From positions 823,525 to 887,524 of the forward strand of contig NC_011681.1 in assembly GCF_000150955.2 (NCBI RefSeq): a DNA stretch of 64,000 bases. Direction: 5' to 3'. The notes under the pieces are model-generated. The model saw only the letters and a list, made by a program, of their open reading frames with translations, was not told where the DNA came from and did not search any database. Of the stretch, positions 43,548 to 54,900 are shown piece after piece. Position 1 is the first letter of the stretch, and every line of letters starts with the position of its first letter. Made by a program: the position numbers and the translations under genes. This DNA is from Phaeodactylum tricornutum CCAP 1055/1 (Eukaryota; Bacillariophyta; Bacillariophyceae; Surirellales; Neidiaceae).

Positions 43548-44794
43548 ATGACTGCCTGGCACAGCTCATCAAAGAGAGGGCTGTTTGTTGGATCACCTCC
43601 CTTTAAGCAAATAAGCACACTACAGTGGTCGAGATTATTCCTGGTAGTATGGGCCCTGTTCATGGCGGCAACGGCAGCTGTCTTCCATTATCAGGTTGCC
43701 GTCTTCACGGTCCTTCCGGACTCGACTCTCCGGGCTACAACCTTCGTAACAAACAATTCCCACGAGGACGAGGGATATCAAAAGTATGACTTCAAAGTTC
43801 AAAGCCAGATGGCTCCAACATGCTCGCCACTGAAGGCGCAAGATATTGACTTCACTCTTGTCACGCAACTTTCTCCTGATCGTCTCAAACTCATGAAACT
43901 GCACTGCGAGCGCTGGGGCAACCATCCAATTTCTCTAGCTGTTGCAGCTGCAATGGATCCAGAAATAATTTTGTCGACATTATCCGAGTATGGTTGCAAC
44001 ACTGAAATGATTACAGTGAGCTTGCTTAGTGACTTCACTTCAAATGAAGATTATCCAGTAAACCGCCTTCGAAATCTTGCCATGTCCCACGTCAAAACAA
44101 GCCATGCTCTTATGATCGACGTTGATTTGTTTTGTCGTCAGACCTATACCAGACGCTTCATCTGCATCGTGAAACTCTTTCCGGTGACCACTTAAACGCG
44201 CTGGTTGTCCCCGCCTTCGAGCTTAGCAAGGTTTGCGATCCCAAAAGAGCGCCATGTGCGGCTCACAACTTGGCCAAACTTCCGAAAACCAAGGACGCTT
44301 TATTGAAGCTGTACGAAACTGTACGTCTTCCCAAATTGCATGTCGCGCAATTTAACCGAGATACCAATTTTCATGGACATTCGAGTACGCGCTATACAGA
44401 CTGGATAACACAACCTGCGAGGCAGCTTCTACATATTGAGTGTGTGACTTCCGATCGCTACGAGCCCTACATTGTTGTCCGTCATTGTCAAAGCCTTCCA
44501 CCGTTTCAAGAAGCATTTGTTGGTTTTGGCCAGAACAAAATTACATGGATTCAGCAAGTCCTACGAATGGGCTACAAATTTTATCAAATCGGCGAAGGCT
44601 TTGTCATCCATTTGCCTCATGTAAAATCACCTGCATCTCAAAAGTGGTACGCCGATAAAAGAAAATTTATGAGAGACATCACCAAGTTGAAGGTACAAAA
44701 AATAGGGAAAGCTTTCCGGTTTTGGATGAGAAACGAAGTGCCGGATAATACGCAAGTGTCTGTTTGTTCACAAGGGCAACAACTACCTGGGTAA
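43548..44794 (+). pseudogene. LARGE-like glycosyltransferase (GT49), interrupted by a frameshift
   Basis: Golgi type II glycosyltransferase of the GT49 (LARGE/B4GAT1-like) family. The N-terminus has a membrane anchor (LFLVVWALFMAATAAVF). Homology starts in one frame from ATG 43548 (WSRLFLV..., RLKLMKLHCERWG, YPVNRLRNLAMSHVKTSHAL, then MIDVDLF with the DxD metal-binding motif) and continues in another frame from about 44132 (SSDLYQ, ALVVPAFEL, FVGFGQNKITWIQQVLRMGY, and HLPHVKSP) to the stop at 44794. The break falls at a run of four T near 44130-44133; the two halves abut without room for an intron, so one base is missing relative to the family. About 415 residues in total. This could be a young pseudogene or a base-calling error; no other damage is visible. 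Confidence 0.72.
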
Positions 44795-45730
44795 ATGATT
44801 GACTATCAATTAATATTTTGGAGCCTTTTCCGCTCTTAATGGAATGCCACACATTTGGAATCCATGCTGTAGCTAGCAAACAAATGCACAAGAAGGCATC
44901 TCGCTCTGGACTAGAAAGGTCTGTAGGGGAGTCTGGCTGAGGACAATAAGCTTGGGACTAGGAACTTTACGGCTTTGATTCATACCCAAGGCAAATCTTC
45001 TAGGATCAAAAGAATCCTTAAAGACTATCCCTCACGTAAAGTTTAGTTGCTTGAACAAACATTTATTTTGGTATATTGTCAGCAAGTAGCAACGCGTGCA
45101 CAATTGGTTTCGTATTTATAAGTGCTGTCGTTTTTCTGGTAACAACTTTGGCCGTCGTAGAATATCTCCAATTCAGGCGAGCGCGGTAAACTTAATTCCA
45201 GCGGGACTTGAAGGTTGGCTTACTAACTGCTAGGGATCCTCCAAGTCTTTTTAAAGGTGGTCTATTTCATCCTTCTCTGTAGTAGCTCTAACTAGAGAAA
45301 GCCATCGGAACAAGTAATAATGTAAAGTACATAAACTGCAAAGCGGGAGAGAAAAAGTGAACGTAACCCAACGCCAACGAGGTATCAATTTTAAATTATA
45401 CATATTTATTTATTTAGCTATACTAAATTTGGAAAAATGCACCGGGTGGACAAAAGAAATATCGAGTGCAATCACACACATTCTATTTACCCTTTCTCGC
45501 CGAGCCAGTTTCAAACTCTGCCCTCAGCTCTTTCATCAAAGCAGTACGAGAAAAACGTCCGTTACATAGTAGTGTACTCTTGTCCAGACGGTCAGACCGT
45601 GCATGCATGGCTTGTGTTTCCGACAAGAAAGTGGCTTTGACAAACCGTCTACGTGTGTGATTATTCCGATCGTCCAACAGCTCGCTTGCTTCCCCGGTGC
45701 TCCCCAGACTCTTATGCCCAACGTTTTCTC
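44795..45730. other. Intergenic, GT49 to GT-lyase fusion
   Basis: A 936-bp spacer between two plus-strand genes, AT-rich. Short frames on both strands near 45357-45811 show no recognisable domain. Confidence 0.35.
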
Positions 45731-48592
45731 ATGGAAACATCCGTATGCAATAGCTCCAGCAATCCACGATACGGCCCATTGGAGCCTCGCCGTCGAAAAA
45801 CTAATATACAAAGGATGCTACGACAGGAGAGTGGTGGTCGGGCATCCACCTACCGTCTACGAATTACCCAGCCCTGTCCAATCCTTTTGCTGCTTCTTTT
45901 ACTAATCGCACAGTCTTCGGTGTTTGTATGGTACCACACCTGTGATGAAGCATTTTTTGTAGACCGTCCCATCAATGAACAAGGCATCCCAGCATTTTAC
46001 AAGCCTTCCGAACATGATTTCTGTAAGAGCTTCGTCCGGCACGGGCTCTTTTCGCTTCTGGGGAATGGAATGGTTCCGAATGACGGTAAAATCGAGAACG
46101 ACCTCTTCAACACAGCAGCGCACACCCCGAAAGACCGCACTACCTTGTCCGCTTCACGTCGTGCTTCTGCAGATTTGAAGATGATCAAAGCCACAATCGC
46201 TGGAGAACCGACAAAGGCTACTGGGCCTGAGGACAGCTCTGTTTCGCGCGATTTCATGAATACCTCTGCATCAAAAGAAGAGCATCTCGAAGTGTATGGA
46301 GGAGTTCCAGGCAAGAATCAACATACAGATGAAGCAATTCAACCGGTTTCCATGTTACTGCTCCGAGCTGTCGGAAACTCTCTTCCACCGCGTCACAGCG
46401 CTGAACAAACACTAAGAAATCTGGACTTTGTCCTGACGTACGAGGAAGCTTTCCCAAATCTGTCTCGCCATTGGTTCCTGAACCGGCTTGTGGATCCACA
46501 GGTAGAGCAGCAAGTGGTGCAAAGGCTTCAACAAGCAAACGAATCCTATACGATTATTCCCTTCGATTTGAAGTCCTACGACTCCCACGTGTATCGTTTC
46601 GATTTGTTGGACTTTCCCGATCAAATTCATTCGACCTACTCATACAACACGTACACAGGGTTTTTCCTCGGGTTGAATGCCGAGGATCGTATTATGCGTG
46701 ATAAGCTGGTGTATACTGCCAACGTCAATGGAGTTCGCAATGAAATGCTCAATTATGGCAGGCACCTTAGTTCTGCAGAATACATTCTCCCGTTTGACGG
46801 CAACTGCTTTCTCGCTCGAAACGCTTGGGAAGCTATGCAGCGGAATATACAACACAATCCAGCGGCAAAGTACTTTGCCGTTCCAATGGATCGTCTTGTC
46901 GAGGAAAATGCAGCACTGCTGTCAGGTTCATACAAGCCCAATCCAGTCGAAGAACCCCAAATTATATTTCATCGAACGTCAATAGCCAATTTCAATCCAA
47001 ATTTGCCTTACGGTCGTCGTAACAAAGTGGACTTGCTGCGTCGGTTGGGTATTAAAGGCATTTGGGAAAACAATGAAGGGAATAAGTGGGATGTCATCCT
47101 AGAGGCAACAAACCCAGTTGCGGAGATAGAAGCAAACGTGATCGAAATGACTGGAACGGCTGGATGGATCTCTCGGCTGTACTCAGGGAACAAAAATGCG
47201 GAGTTGACTGATGCGGGTGCTTCTACAACTCGGGTCAGGATGCGTCGTACAGCAATATCGACGCTACTGGACCGTTTGGACTTGCGTGCAGCTGTGACCT
47301 TGTACAATTTTACTTCCAATACGATGCTTTTCTATGACGAGCAGCAGCTGTACCAATCGCATTTACTTTGGAAAAATGGACAATTGCAAAATCCAATGAT
47401 CAACAGCTTAATGGAAAAGGCTGCCCAATCCCTAAACGAAGGTCCTTGGTCTGTTGTGGACAAACGATCATTCGGCTGCGGGCCCTCACTGAGTTGTCGT
47501 GACTACTACAACCCCTGGCCATACATGTGGCCGCAGCGCAACGAATCCGGTAGTATCGATTGGACAAGGGAGTTTGTAATGAACAACGGTGAAATCCTTC
47601 CGGGAAGTGTATTGTATACTGAAGGAAGTGAGCACTTTGACTACACGCGCTTAGAGTCGATGCAGCGCAATACTACCGTTTTAGCGCTGGCCTATGCAAT
47701 ATCTGCCAACCAGTCCTACGCCGAAAAGGCTGCTGCCAACCTTCGTGTATGGTTTCTTGAACCGGGGACCAGAATGAATCCCAACCTCTCGTACACTCAG
47801 GTTGCGTGGGTGGGCAATCCGCCCCAGTGGAGACGAAAAGCCTTTGGCACGATCGAAATGAGTGGTGTGTACTTTTTTCTGGACGCAGTTAGGATAGTAG
47901 AAGGCTCCGGAGCCCTCTCGATTCTGGAGATCCATAATTTACGAAGATGGTTTCGCGAATACCTTCATTGGCTATATATGTCCAACGGACGGAAAGAAGC
48001 TTCTGAATTCGATCCAAATGGCGGCATACCGGAAGTGTTTGCACCAAATCATATCGGTCTTAACTTTGATATACAGCTTGCTTCTGTTGCCGCATATTGT
48101 GGCAATCTTTCCTTGGCAGTCCGCACTATCCATAGGGCTGTTTCTCGTCTAGATGCACATGTCAACTCTACCGGTGCGATGCCAAAGGAACAACGGGTGG
48201 GCAGCTGCGAGCACTTTACCGCCTTGGCCTTGAACGGGTGGTCGGTGGCTGCTCGTGTCGCTTCATCGATAGGGATTGATTACTGGCGACGATTCCGGGT
48301 GGCGAATCGAAACATTTCCAAGCTGTGCCTTGCCATGGAATACGGCAACCCACTCCTGGACAACCGAGAGACTTGTGCAGGCGACGGAGCTCCGATTGAT
48401 CCCTCCCGCTGGTGGCCACTCTTTTTCGAAGCCAAGTCACGGTGTCCTCACTTAGAAACGCGCTACCTTGTACAGAATGAGCGCGATCCGCCGGAGCATA
48501 GTGACTTTCCTAGTCATCACAACCTGATTTCGGGCTCCAACATGCCATACTCAGGCGTAGCACCCTTTTGGAATTTGAATCTGCCACCGTAG
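45731..48592 (+). CDS. Fusion: glycosyltransferase-like region + alginate-lyase-family domain
   Basis: Type II membrane or secreted protein, 953 residues from ATG 45731 (an ATG at 45815 is also possible). A strong hydrophobic anchor (CPILLLLLLLIAQSSVFVWY) lies at about residues 48-67. Region 1 (about 230-450) has the layout of a nucleotide-sugar transferase: NLDFVLTYEEAFPNL, the RNEML motif, and YILPFDGNCFLARNAW near residue 355, where PFDGN may be a DxD-like metal site; this part is unfamiliar and the assignment is tentative. Region 2 (about 560-900) resembles the alginate lyase superfamily (PF05426): YYNPWPYMWP, ALAYAISANQSYAEKAAANL, WFLEPGTRMNPNLSYTQ, GTIEMSGVYFFLDAVRI and APNHIGLNFDIQLASVAAYCG. 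It may cut or remodel a uronate-containing cell-wall polysaccharide. The lyase fold is fairly sure, the activity is not. Confidence 0.78.
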   Translation: METSVCNSSSNPRYGPLEPRRRKTNIQRMLRQESGGRASTYRLRITQPCPILLLLLLLIAQSSVFVWYHTCDEAFFVDRPINEQGIPAFYKPSEHDFCKSFVRHGLFSLLGNGMVPNDGKIENDLFNTAAHTPKDRTTLSASRRASADLKMIKATIAGEPTKATGPEDSSVSRDFMNTSASKEEHLEVYGGVPGKNQHTDEAIQPVSMLLLRAVGNSLPPRHSAEQTLRNLDFVLTYEEAFPNLSRHWFLNRLVDPQVEQQVVQRLQQANESYTIIPFDLKSYDSHVYRFDLLDFPDQIHSTYSYNTYTGFFLGLNAEDRIMRDKLVYTANVNGVRNEMLNYGRHLSSAEYILPFDGNCFLARNAWEAMQRNIQHNPAAKYFAVPMDRLVEENAALLSGSYKPNPVEEPQIIFHRTSIANFNPNLPYGRRNKVDLLRRLGIKGIWENNEGNKWDVILEATNPVAEIEANVIEMTGTAGWISRLYSGNKNAELTDAGASTTRVRMRRTAISTLLDRLDLRAAVTLYNFTSNTMLFYDEQQLYQSHLLWKNGQLQNPMINSLMEKAAQSLNEGPWSVVDKRSFGCGPSLSCRDYYNPWPYMWPQRNESGSIDWTREFVMNNGEILPGSVLYTEGSEHFDYTRLESMQRNTTVLALAYAISANQSYAEKAAANLRVWFLEPGTRMNPNLSYTQVAWVGNPPQWRRKAFGTIEMSGVYFFLDAVRIVEGSGALSILEIHNLRRWFREYLHWLYMSNGRKEASEFDPNGGIPEVFAPNHIGLNFDIQLASVAAYCGNLSLAVRTIHRAVSRLDAHVNSTGAMPKEQRVGSCEHFTALALNGWSVAARVASSIGIDYWRRFRVANRNISKLCLAMEYGNPLLDNRETCAGDGAPIDPSRWWPLFFEAKSRCPHLETRYLVQNERDPPEHSDFPSHHNLISGSNMPYSGVAPFWNLNLPP

Positions 48593-48731
48593 CCACAACA
48601 TATTACCATGATAGTAACGACAACACTTTACCATTCTAAACCGCCCTCCCCCTCAATCGAAAAACGGCACAACGTGTTTGCATACGTTGCCTATGCGTAT
48701 ATCAAACATCAATAGTGCCGTTCTTGGCAGT

Positions 48732-51023
48732 TCAATTCCGGCACAAATCCGCGTTTGTGCCGTCTTCCTGTATTGTCTTTAGCGGTGTGAAATTGCTGGA
48801 CACGACGTTACGAAACAAACAATCAAATACCTCTGTATTGTAGGCTCGATATAAATTGTCGTCGCGCTCATACGCATCGCATACGGCATTGTTAGCTGGA
48901 CAGAAAGTGACTTCCGTCAACGTAGGCTCAATTTTTGGTACCGACTGTGAGGTCAATCCGTCGTCAATTTCCTGTGAATCGATTGCAAACATGCAATCGA
49001 CACCATACACGGCACGCGAATTAGGACTCTCCGCCATGGTGGGAAAACCTCGGGTCATGCCGTCAAATAACTCACGAACCATGACTTGGATTTTAGGCCA
49101 GATGCAATCCTTCCAGTCAAACGCAGTGTAATCCTGCTCCAACTTGGCGATAGTTTTGGTGTCGAAAGGAAGAATATGGATATCGTCGTCGGTCGACCGA
49201 GCTTCGCTATCGAGCAAGTGAGTGGCGGTCAAGACAGATTCAGGATCCATACGATCACGAGGTGTCGAAATCGAATGAGACTTGTGGGCAATACGAAAGT
49301 ACACTCGATTGTGGATGTACAGGCGAGGTTGGCCGGGAGTTGCTTCGGTTAAAAGTACGATACAACGGCAGTCAATTTTGCGGCCGTCGTAGGTGACGGA
49401 ATTTTCCAAATAGCGTTGAACGACACGACTTTCGCCACCAGCATCAACAAGTCTCAGAACCTGAGCTGAGCTGGTAGTAACCAAATGCCCTTTGGATTGC
49501 GTCCCGCGTGCAGGTTTGACAATCCACGTGGGTCTTTCGCCCCGCTCGGTCGCCATATAGTGCGCACCAACAAAAGCGGCCAGCTGCACGTCCAAGTCGA
49601 AGGTCTCCATGGACCAGACAGGACGAGGCAAGCCATGCTGATTCAGCAATTCACGAGCCAAGTGATCCTTTTGCACGAAAGCACCTTCATAGGGAAATTG
49701 GTTAATGAAAAACTGCTGTCCGTTGTCGCGCTTGCGCTCGACCGCTTCTTGGAGTGCCCCGGCAGCGAAAAGAGATTTGTAGGAAAAAATAATGTCAGCG
49801 TCATCGATTGAATTCGTCAAAACATAGTGCTGAGGCGAAAGACCAGCTTCTGGATGACCTAGTTCCATGGGATCGTTCGTGTCGGTGTAAACTTTGTACA
49901 CTTTATGTTCGACGCTGTTACAATCACTCTGGAAACAGAGATGCGATTTAGCTGACGGCGTCCTCGATGCGGATTGCAAAGACAGTTTCAATTGGTTTTG
50001 CTGCTGATATTCCACCAACTTGTCGGCTTGCTGCTGGAGTTGCTGCTGGAGTTGCTGCTGTCGAACAAAATGCAGATTTCGGACAAAGGAGGCGTAGTGC
50101 TGTTTCACCATTGTGATGTGTGGTCCGGAAGCTTTTTCACGTCCCAGTAGGGCCACGTACCGAACGGCTCGTGTGAGTGGATCCGAGCACGCGTAGGCTG
50201 GCACTAAATCCACTGTAGGCAGACGGCATACCAAACGCGTTCGGATGTTTGGACTTTCGTGGGCGGTATCGATAGACCGTTGATTCCAGTATTCCGGGGA
50301 AACGTATCCTAAAAATGTGTCAATGACTTGTCGTTCGCTACCATGCTGCACGTGATATTGGAAGGGAAAGGGTCCGGTAAGATCTGCTTCGGCTTGTTCT
50401 GGTTGTTCGCATTGGGGATAGTAGGGTGGTGCTGGTAGGGCTGCCCGGATCGTGTTGTGGGACCCGGGTTGTCGGTAGAGGACAATGCGCGACCACACGC
50501 GGTCGTCGCAGAGGCGATTCAATAGATCTTGGCGGACGGCAGCCGGGTCGCCTCTCACCGCCGTCGCATCGTAGTCGCCGTTTCCGTTATTGTGACAAGC
50601 TCCACGAAAAGAATCTTCCGTCCACAAATCCGTGAGACCTTGATCCACCGCCAGCAAGACCTCATCGGGGAGTGTGTCCAGTGCGTCCCATAGACCACGG
50701 CTGGGGTGATGATGGTGAAATCTGCTGCTATTGTCTGGACTAGGGTCGGAATTCGCCGTCATGTTCCAGGAACAGACGTGTGGGATGACTACCATGGAAC
50801 CGTACTCGGTACGGTAGGTTTCACTCAAAGGGTCGTGTCCAATCCAGTGGGAGGGATGAAAGGACGAGCCTGGTGTATTGTCCTTTCTGTCGGCGTTGGT
50901 CGATGCGTTGGAGTGGACAACAAAGACATCTTCTAGTTGCTGTTGCAAGGTTGCGAACAACGCAGGGGGGATGTTGAGTTGCTGGAGCTGCGCCTGATGG
51001 TGGCGGACAAAAGCATCCGTCAT
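48732..51023 (-). CDS. Tubulin-tyrosine-ligase-like protein 12 (TTLL12-like)
   Basis: ATP-grasp protein of the TTL family; TTLL12 combines a SET-like N-terminal domain and a TTL domain and affects tubulin tyrosination and histone methylation in animals. The first ATG is 51023 (763 residues); the frame is open to 51041 without ATG. The N-terminus FVRHHQAQLQQLNIPPALFA matches TTLL12 closely. A Gln-rich stretch (about residues 335-355) separates the two halves. TTL features: KVYTDTNDPM, FINQFPYEGAFVQKDHLARE, WIVKPARGTQSKG (ATP-binding lysine and glycine-rich loop), ESRVVQRYL, DGRKIDCRCIVLL (metal/ATP site), and VYGVDCMFAID near the end. A fragment of this gene is duplicated at 42109-42591. The gene is convergent with the GT-lyase fusion. 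Confidence 0.88.
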   Translation of the reverse strand: MTDAFVRHHQAQLQQLNIPPALFATLQQQLEDVFVVHSNASTNADRKDNTPGSSFHPSHWIGHDPLSETYRTEYGSMVVIPHVCSWNMTANSDPSPDNSSRFHHHHPSRGLWDALDTLPDEVLLAVDQGLTDLWTEDSFRGACHNNGNGDYDATAVRGDPAAVRQDLLNRLCDDRVWSRIVLYRQPGSHNTIRAALPAPPYYPQCEQPEQAEADLTGPFPFQYHVQHGSERQVIDTFLGYVSPEYWNQRSIDTAHESPNIRTRLVCRLPTVDLVPAYACSDPLTRAVRYVALLGREKASGPHITMVKQHYASFVRNLHFVRQQQLQQQLQQQADKLVEYQQQNQLKLSLQSASRTPSAKSHLCFQSDCNSVEHKVYKVYTDTNDPMELGHPEAGLSPQHYVLTNSIDDADIIFSYKSLFAAGALQEAVERKRDNGQQFFINQFPYEGAFVQKDHLARELLNQHGLPRPVWSMETFDLDVQLAAFVGAHYMATERGERPTWIVKPARGTQSKGHLVTTSSAQVLRLVDAGGESRVVQRYLENSVTYDGRKIDCRCIVLLTEATPGQPRLYIHNRVYFRIAHKSHSISTPRDRMDPESVLTATHLLDSEARSTDDDIHILPFDTKTIAKLEQDYTAFDWKDCIWPKIQVMVRELFDGMTRGFPTMAESPNSRAVYGVDCMFAIDSQEIDDGLTSQSVPKIEPTLTEVTFCPANNAVCDAYERDDNLYRAYNTEVFDCLFRNVVSSNFTPLKTIQEDGTNADLCRN

Positions 51024-51925
51024 GGTGGTGCCGACGGTCAATTTTTTCTCTGCCGTTTGCGAAATCGGTGGATCGTTAGATTAAAATTCTATTGGATGGT
51101 AGTGATGTAAGTATTGTGCAAGGTATCGTCCGCCGAGTAGCAAGTTTGTCGTACCATACGAGCAACTCTGGACAGAGTCGGTGAACTGTCCATTGACAGT
51201 TCCAGGAATCAAACTTCGGTATACACTACCGAGAGTTCGGACGATGGTTGTCTGTCAACCTAATATAATGTGCTTGATTGTAACTGGTAGTACGGTTGTG
51301 TCCAACGGAATTTTCGTCTGCACGTCGTCATCACCATGGATTTCTAGGGTCGGGGGCAAGACGACGTGGAGGTCCGTGAGTCCATTGACTTTTATTCGTT
51401 TTTGCTTGGTGTCCTATAGAACCCAAAAAACAAACGGTGCCACTAACTGTAAAAAAAAGGCGAACATGGAATCAATGGAAACAAATGGAAACAACGTCTG
51501 TTCTTCCATCGGAGCTCGCGTTCTCATTGGTGTTCGCGCCACTTTGGAGCCGACACCCACTTTGTGGGACGATCACACCGGTGGCTTCAAAGTAGGATTC
51601 GGAAGCCAACCCCCCGACCCCTCTCTACAGCGTCCAGTACCGTCTTCCACAGAAAACACCCTCCCCCTTCCCAACGGGAAAGCACGACTTGTCTCTGCTT
51701 CCGTTCGGAACAAATCATCTATATTTACTAAGGAGCGTGGGTCCATCCTCACAAGCCAAGGCTTCTCCGTTGTAACATACCCTAAGCAAATTGGGATTCT
51801 TCACAATTATAGCCCCTTCCTCCACAACATTCCATAAAGTGGACTTTTCCTTACCCCGCACCCTTTCCAACGGTTCCTCCATCTCCCAATCGAGCAGGCA
51901 ATATCGGACAATCATACGCACCATC
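51024..51925. other. Divergent promoter region, TTLL12-like / TULIP-PqiA gene
   Basis: A 902-bp spacer. Overlapping frames on both strands (51181-51837 plus, 51715-52368 minus) have no recognisable domain. The plus-strand gene's frame is open back to 51791 without ATG. Confidence 0.35.
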
Positions 51926-54900
51926 ATGAGACGACGGCAGCTACTCCCTCCCAGAATTGCCGCGTACGTCGCCTGTGTGTTCTTTTCTTTTTGCAACAGC
52001 TCTCTTTTGGCTGCTGCTTCTGCCGAGTTGGCTGACAACGGAAACCACGCTGTTTCGGTGGACTTCCCGGAGACTCTACATTCCTCTGGGGCCTCACTCA
52101 CACTATCCAGTCGCGCAAGAAGCGATGACTTCCGTTCTCTCGCTCTGGGCGATTTCGACGCCCTCAATGCCTTGTACAGTGGCACAACTTTCACTTTGCC
52201 GAGTACTTCGGTTGATACCAAGGTGGGAGGTTTTACTTTGTCACTGAGTTTTGCCAATATCGTCTGTCGTGATTTCAATCTAGGGGACATTCGCTTGACA
52301 CCCGTTGAAAACATCACTACGGCCGCCACCACAATACGCTCGACTCTGCAACTTGTTGACGTCGACATTGTTTGTTCGGCCGATTACCGGTACCGATACA
52401 TACTCGGAACCAACGGAGGAGGACGGGCCGACATTTACACACGTGACAATTCAGTATCCAGCCAAATCGTCTTGCGATCTCCCGACCTAGCTAGGTTTGC
52501 GCCCGACGAGTTTATTTTAGAGAACTGCGCTACGACGGTCAATGTCTTCGACTTGGACTTTAATGGAGGCGGCGTTGTTAATATTGTCGGCAACATTTTG
52601 AACGCACTCGATAAAGTACTGCGCAACGTGGTGGAGCGGGAAATTTCTGACTTCTTGTGTCAAGCCCTGCAAGATGTTGATGACGATGTTGCTGCCTTGT
52701 TGGGACGACTGACTACTTTGCTGGGGCCGTATTTGGGGGATTCACCCGACGGTAACGGCAATGATAGTGTGGCGGTCGGGGCTTTGCAGGCGGAACGTGA
52801 TCTGGTCGTGCCGTCCGATGTAACCTTGTTGAACTTTCAAGAGCCGTCTACACAGTTTGCCAACGTGATTGATTTGCTTGTGGAGCAAGTTGGCGGGTAC
52901 TTTGGCAACACCAATACCGGTGCGGGAACGCTTAATATCAATGCCCTTCTCCGTGATCAGATCTTGGACGACAACGGTGCCTTGGTCGTGGACCTGACGA
53001 AACTAGGAGACTTTGGATCGGGCAATCTGTTGCAAGCAAGCAACGAGATATTGGGATCCATTGCAGTGAAGATCGAAACGGCGACCGTCATCGGTTTGGA
53101 CAGTTTCTCCAGGTTTGACGACTTGAGCCAGATTGGCAATTTCACATTTCAAACAGGCTTTGCCATTGAGGACATTCGGTTGGAGATACAGATGGAATTG
53201 CGGCTGCAACCGCCGGCTTCTACCCAATCCCTGGTGGAGGTTGTACAGGTTGAAATACCGTTGGGACGCGTCGACGCATCGACGTCGCTGCTATTGGCGA
53301 TCGACCAGGGTCGACTGGGAAGCTTGCCGCTTGGGTCGTTGCTGAACGACGATTCGGTGGTGAATTGTCTCCTTTCGGCTGTTTTCGATTTGCAAGTAAC
53401 GAGCTTGTCGATTCAACCGGCCTTATCCGTCGGACTCCCAACGGTACGGGGTTTTGCTACACCTGGATTGCAGCGCGTTGTCGGTACCGCAGTCGAGATC
53501 GTGTACGACGCCTTTTACCAAACGTTGGTAGTCGCACTCAACAATTTCGTGCAAACTACCGCCATTGAGTTTCTCGACGATGCCGTGCAGGGACTGCGGA
53601 ACAGCACTACGTGTCTGACGAAAGCGCGGGGCTCGGAGACAGCTCTCATTGATTTTCGCGACCTCTTGTTGTCGGCGGAAGAATCGGAAGCGTACGGTGG
53701 TAACGGGACAAACCCTTACGGAAGTCTGGGAGTTGTGGTCAAAAGTTTGATCGACGACGAGCTTGTGGCCAATGACGCCTCGGGTGTACCAAAGATGAAT
53801 AATTTTATCATCAAGCCCTTGACCGAACAGCAGTCAGGAATAGCGGGCACATTCCTGTTGGCGCAAGAATTTCTTGCATTCGATCAAAGGATCAGCTTCA
53901 ATGGGTTGGACGCCAAGGTTCGATTCCGCATTGCTGACCTACGGGTGGAGAACCTGGACACTATTCGCGAGCCGTTGGCTCTGCTTGACCCCCTCACGAA
54001 TGAAGCGAGTCGCATCAACAATACTCTCTCAATGGGTACCCCGTCCACGCCTTTGCGGATATCCGTACTGTTGCAGATCGGAGTGGAAGGCGCAGGTACG
54101 TACTTGTAGAAGGAATCCAATGTCGCATCGAAATTGTGAAAGAGTAGATTCTGACCCACTCGCTCATTGCCCTGCCCACAGGTACCACAATCCTGAACAA
54201 AGTGAACATCGGAGTTGAGCTGTCTTCTGTGTCGGTTGTTACGAAGCTTCTGGCCAGAATTGTGGAGCGGGACTTTCTGTCGTTTCCAATCGAAGATATG
54301 TTGAACATAGATTGTTGGCTTGCGACTGTACAGACCCCTAGCCTGAGCGCTCAGGGTGTTCGTAATGAGGACAGCATGGTGTCACTTGGCTTGGAGGATC
54401 TGAAATTGCTGATTGGCGATATGAACTTCACCGTGGACTGCATTGAGTGCACGAGTCCTCAGGTGTTGCAGATCGGCGAGTTGTTACGTACACCGCAGGG
54501 CCAAACCGACGCCGCTACTAGCGCGCAAAATGTGGTGGACTATCTAGTCTCACTGACACAGGGAGACAACTCGTTTTTGCAATCGAGAATTGATCGCTTA
54601 TTGGTGGAATCGGCGAAACGTTGTCCGCACAGTCCGAGTTTCTCGTCCGAGACTGGATCACTGCAGTATGAAGCGTTTGAAGTAAATCTGAAGGAGGACT
54701 CTATGAGTTTCCTTTTGGGAGTTTTGGTTGCTGCTGGTGTAAGTGTGGGAGGCACAATTCTACTGACCATTCTGGTGAAGGTACTCGTTGCGAGACGTAA
54801 TCGCAAGTGGCTGCAATCACTGCCTAGCTCGCGTGCGTTAGCCATTTACGATGAACAACAGAAACATCGGGATTTCGAAGAAAGCATCGATAAACGCACA

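Noticed and set aside
49980-50060. CTG/CAG-type repeat in the TTLL12-like gene as an unstable expansion
   Set aside because: It is short and interrupted, and simply encodes a Gln/Leu linker.
51181-51837. 218-codon plus-strand frame in the TTLL12/TULIP spacer
   Set aside because: No domain, and it overlaps the probable leader of the downstream gene.
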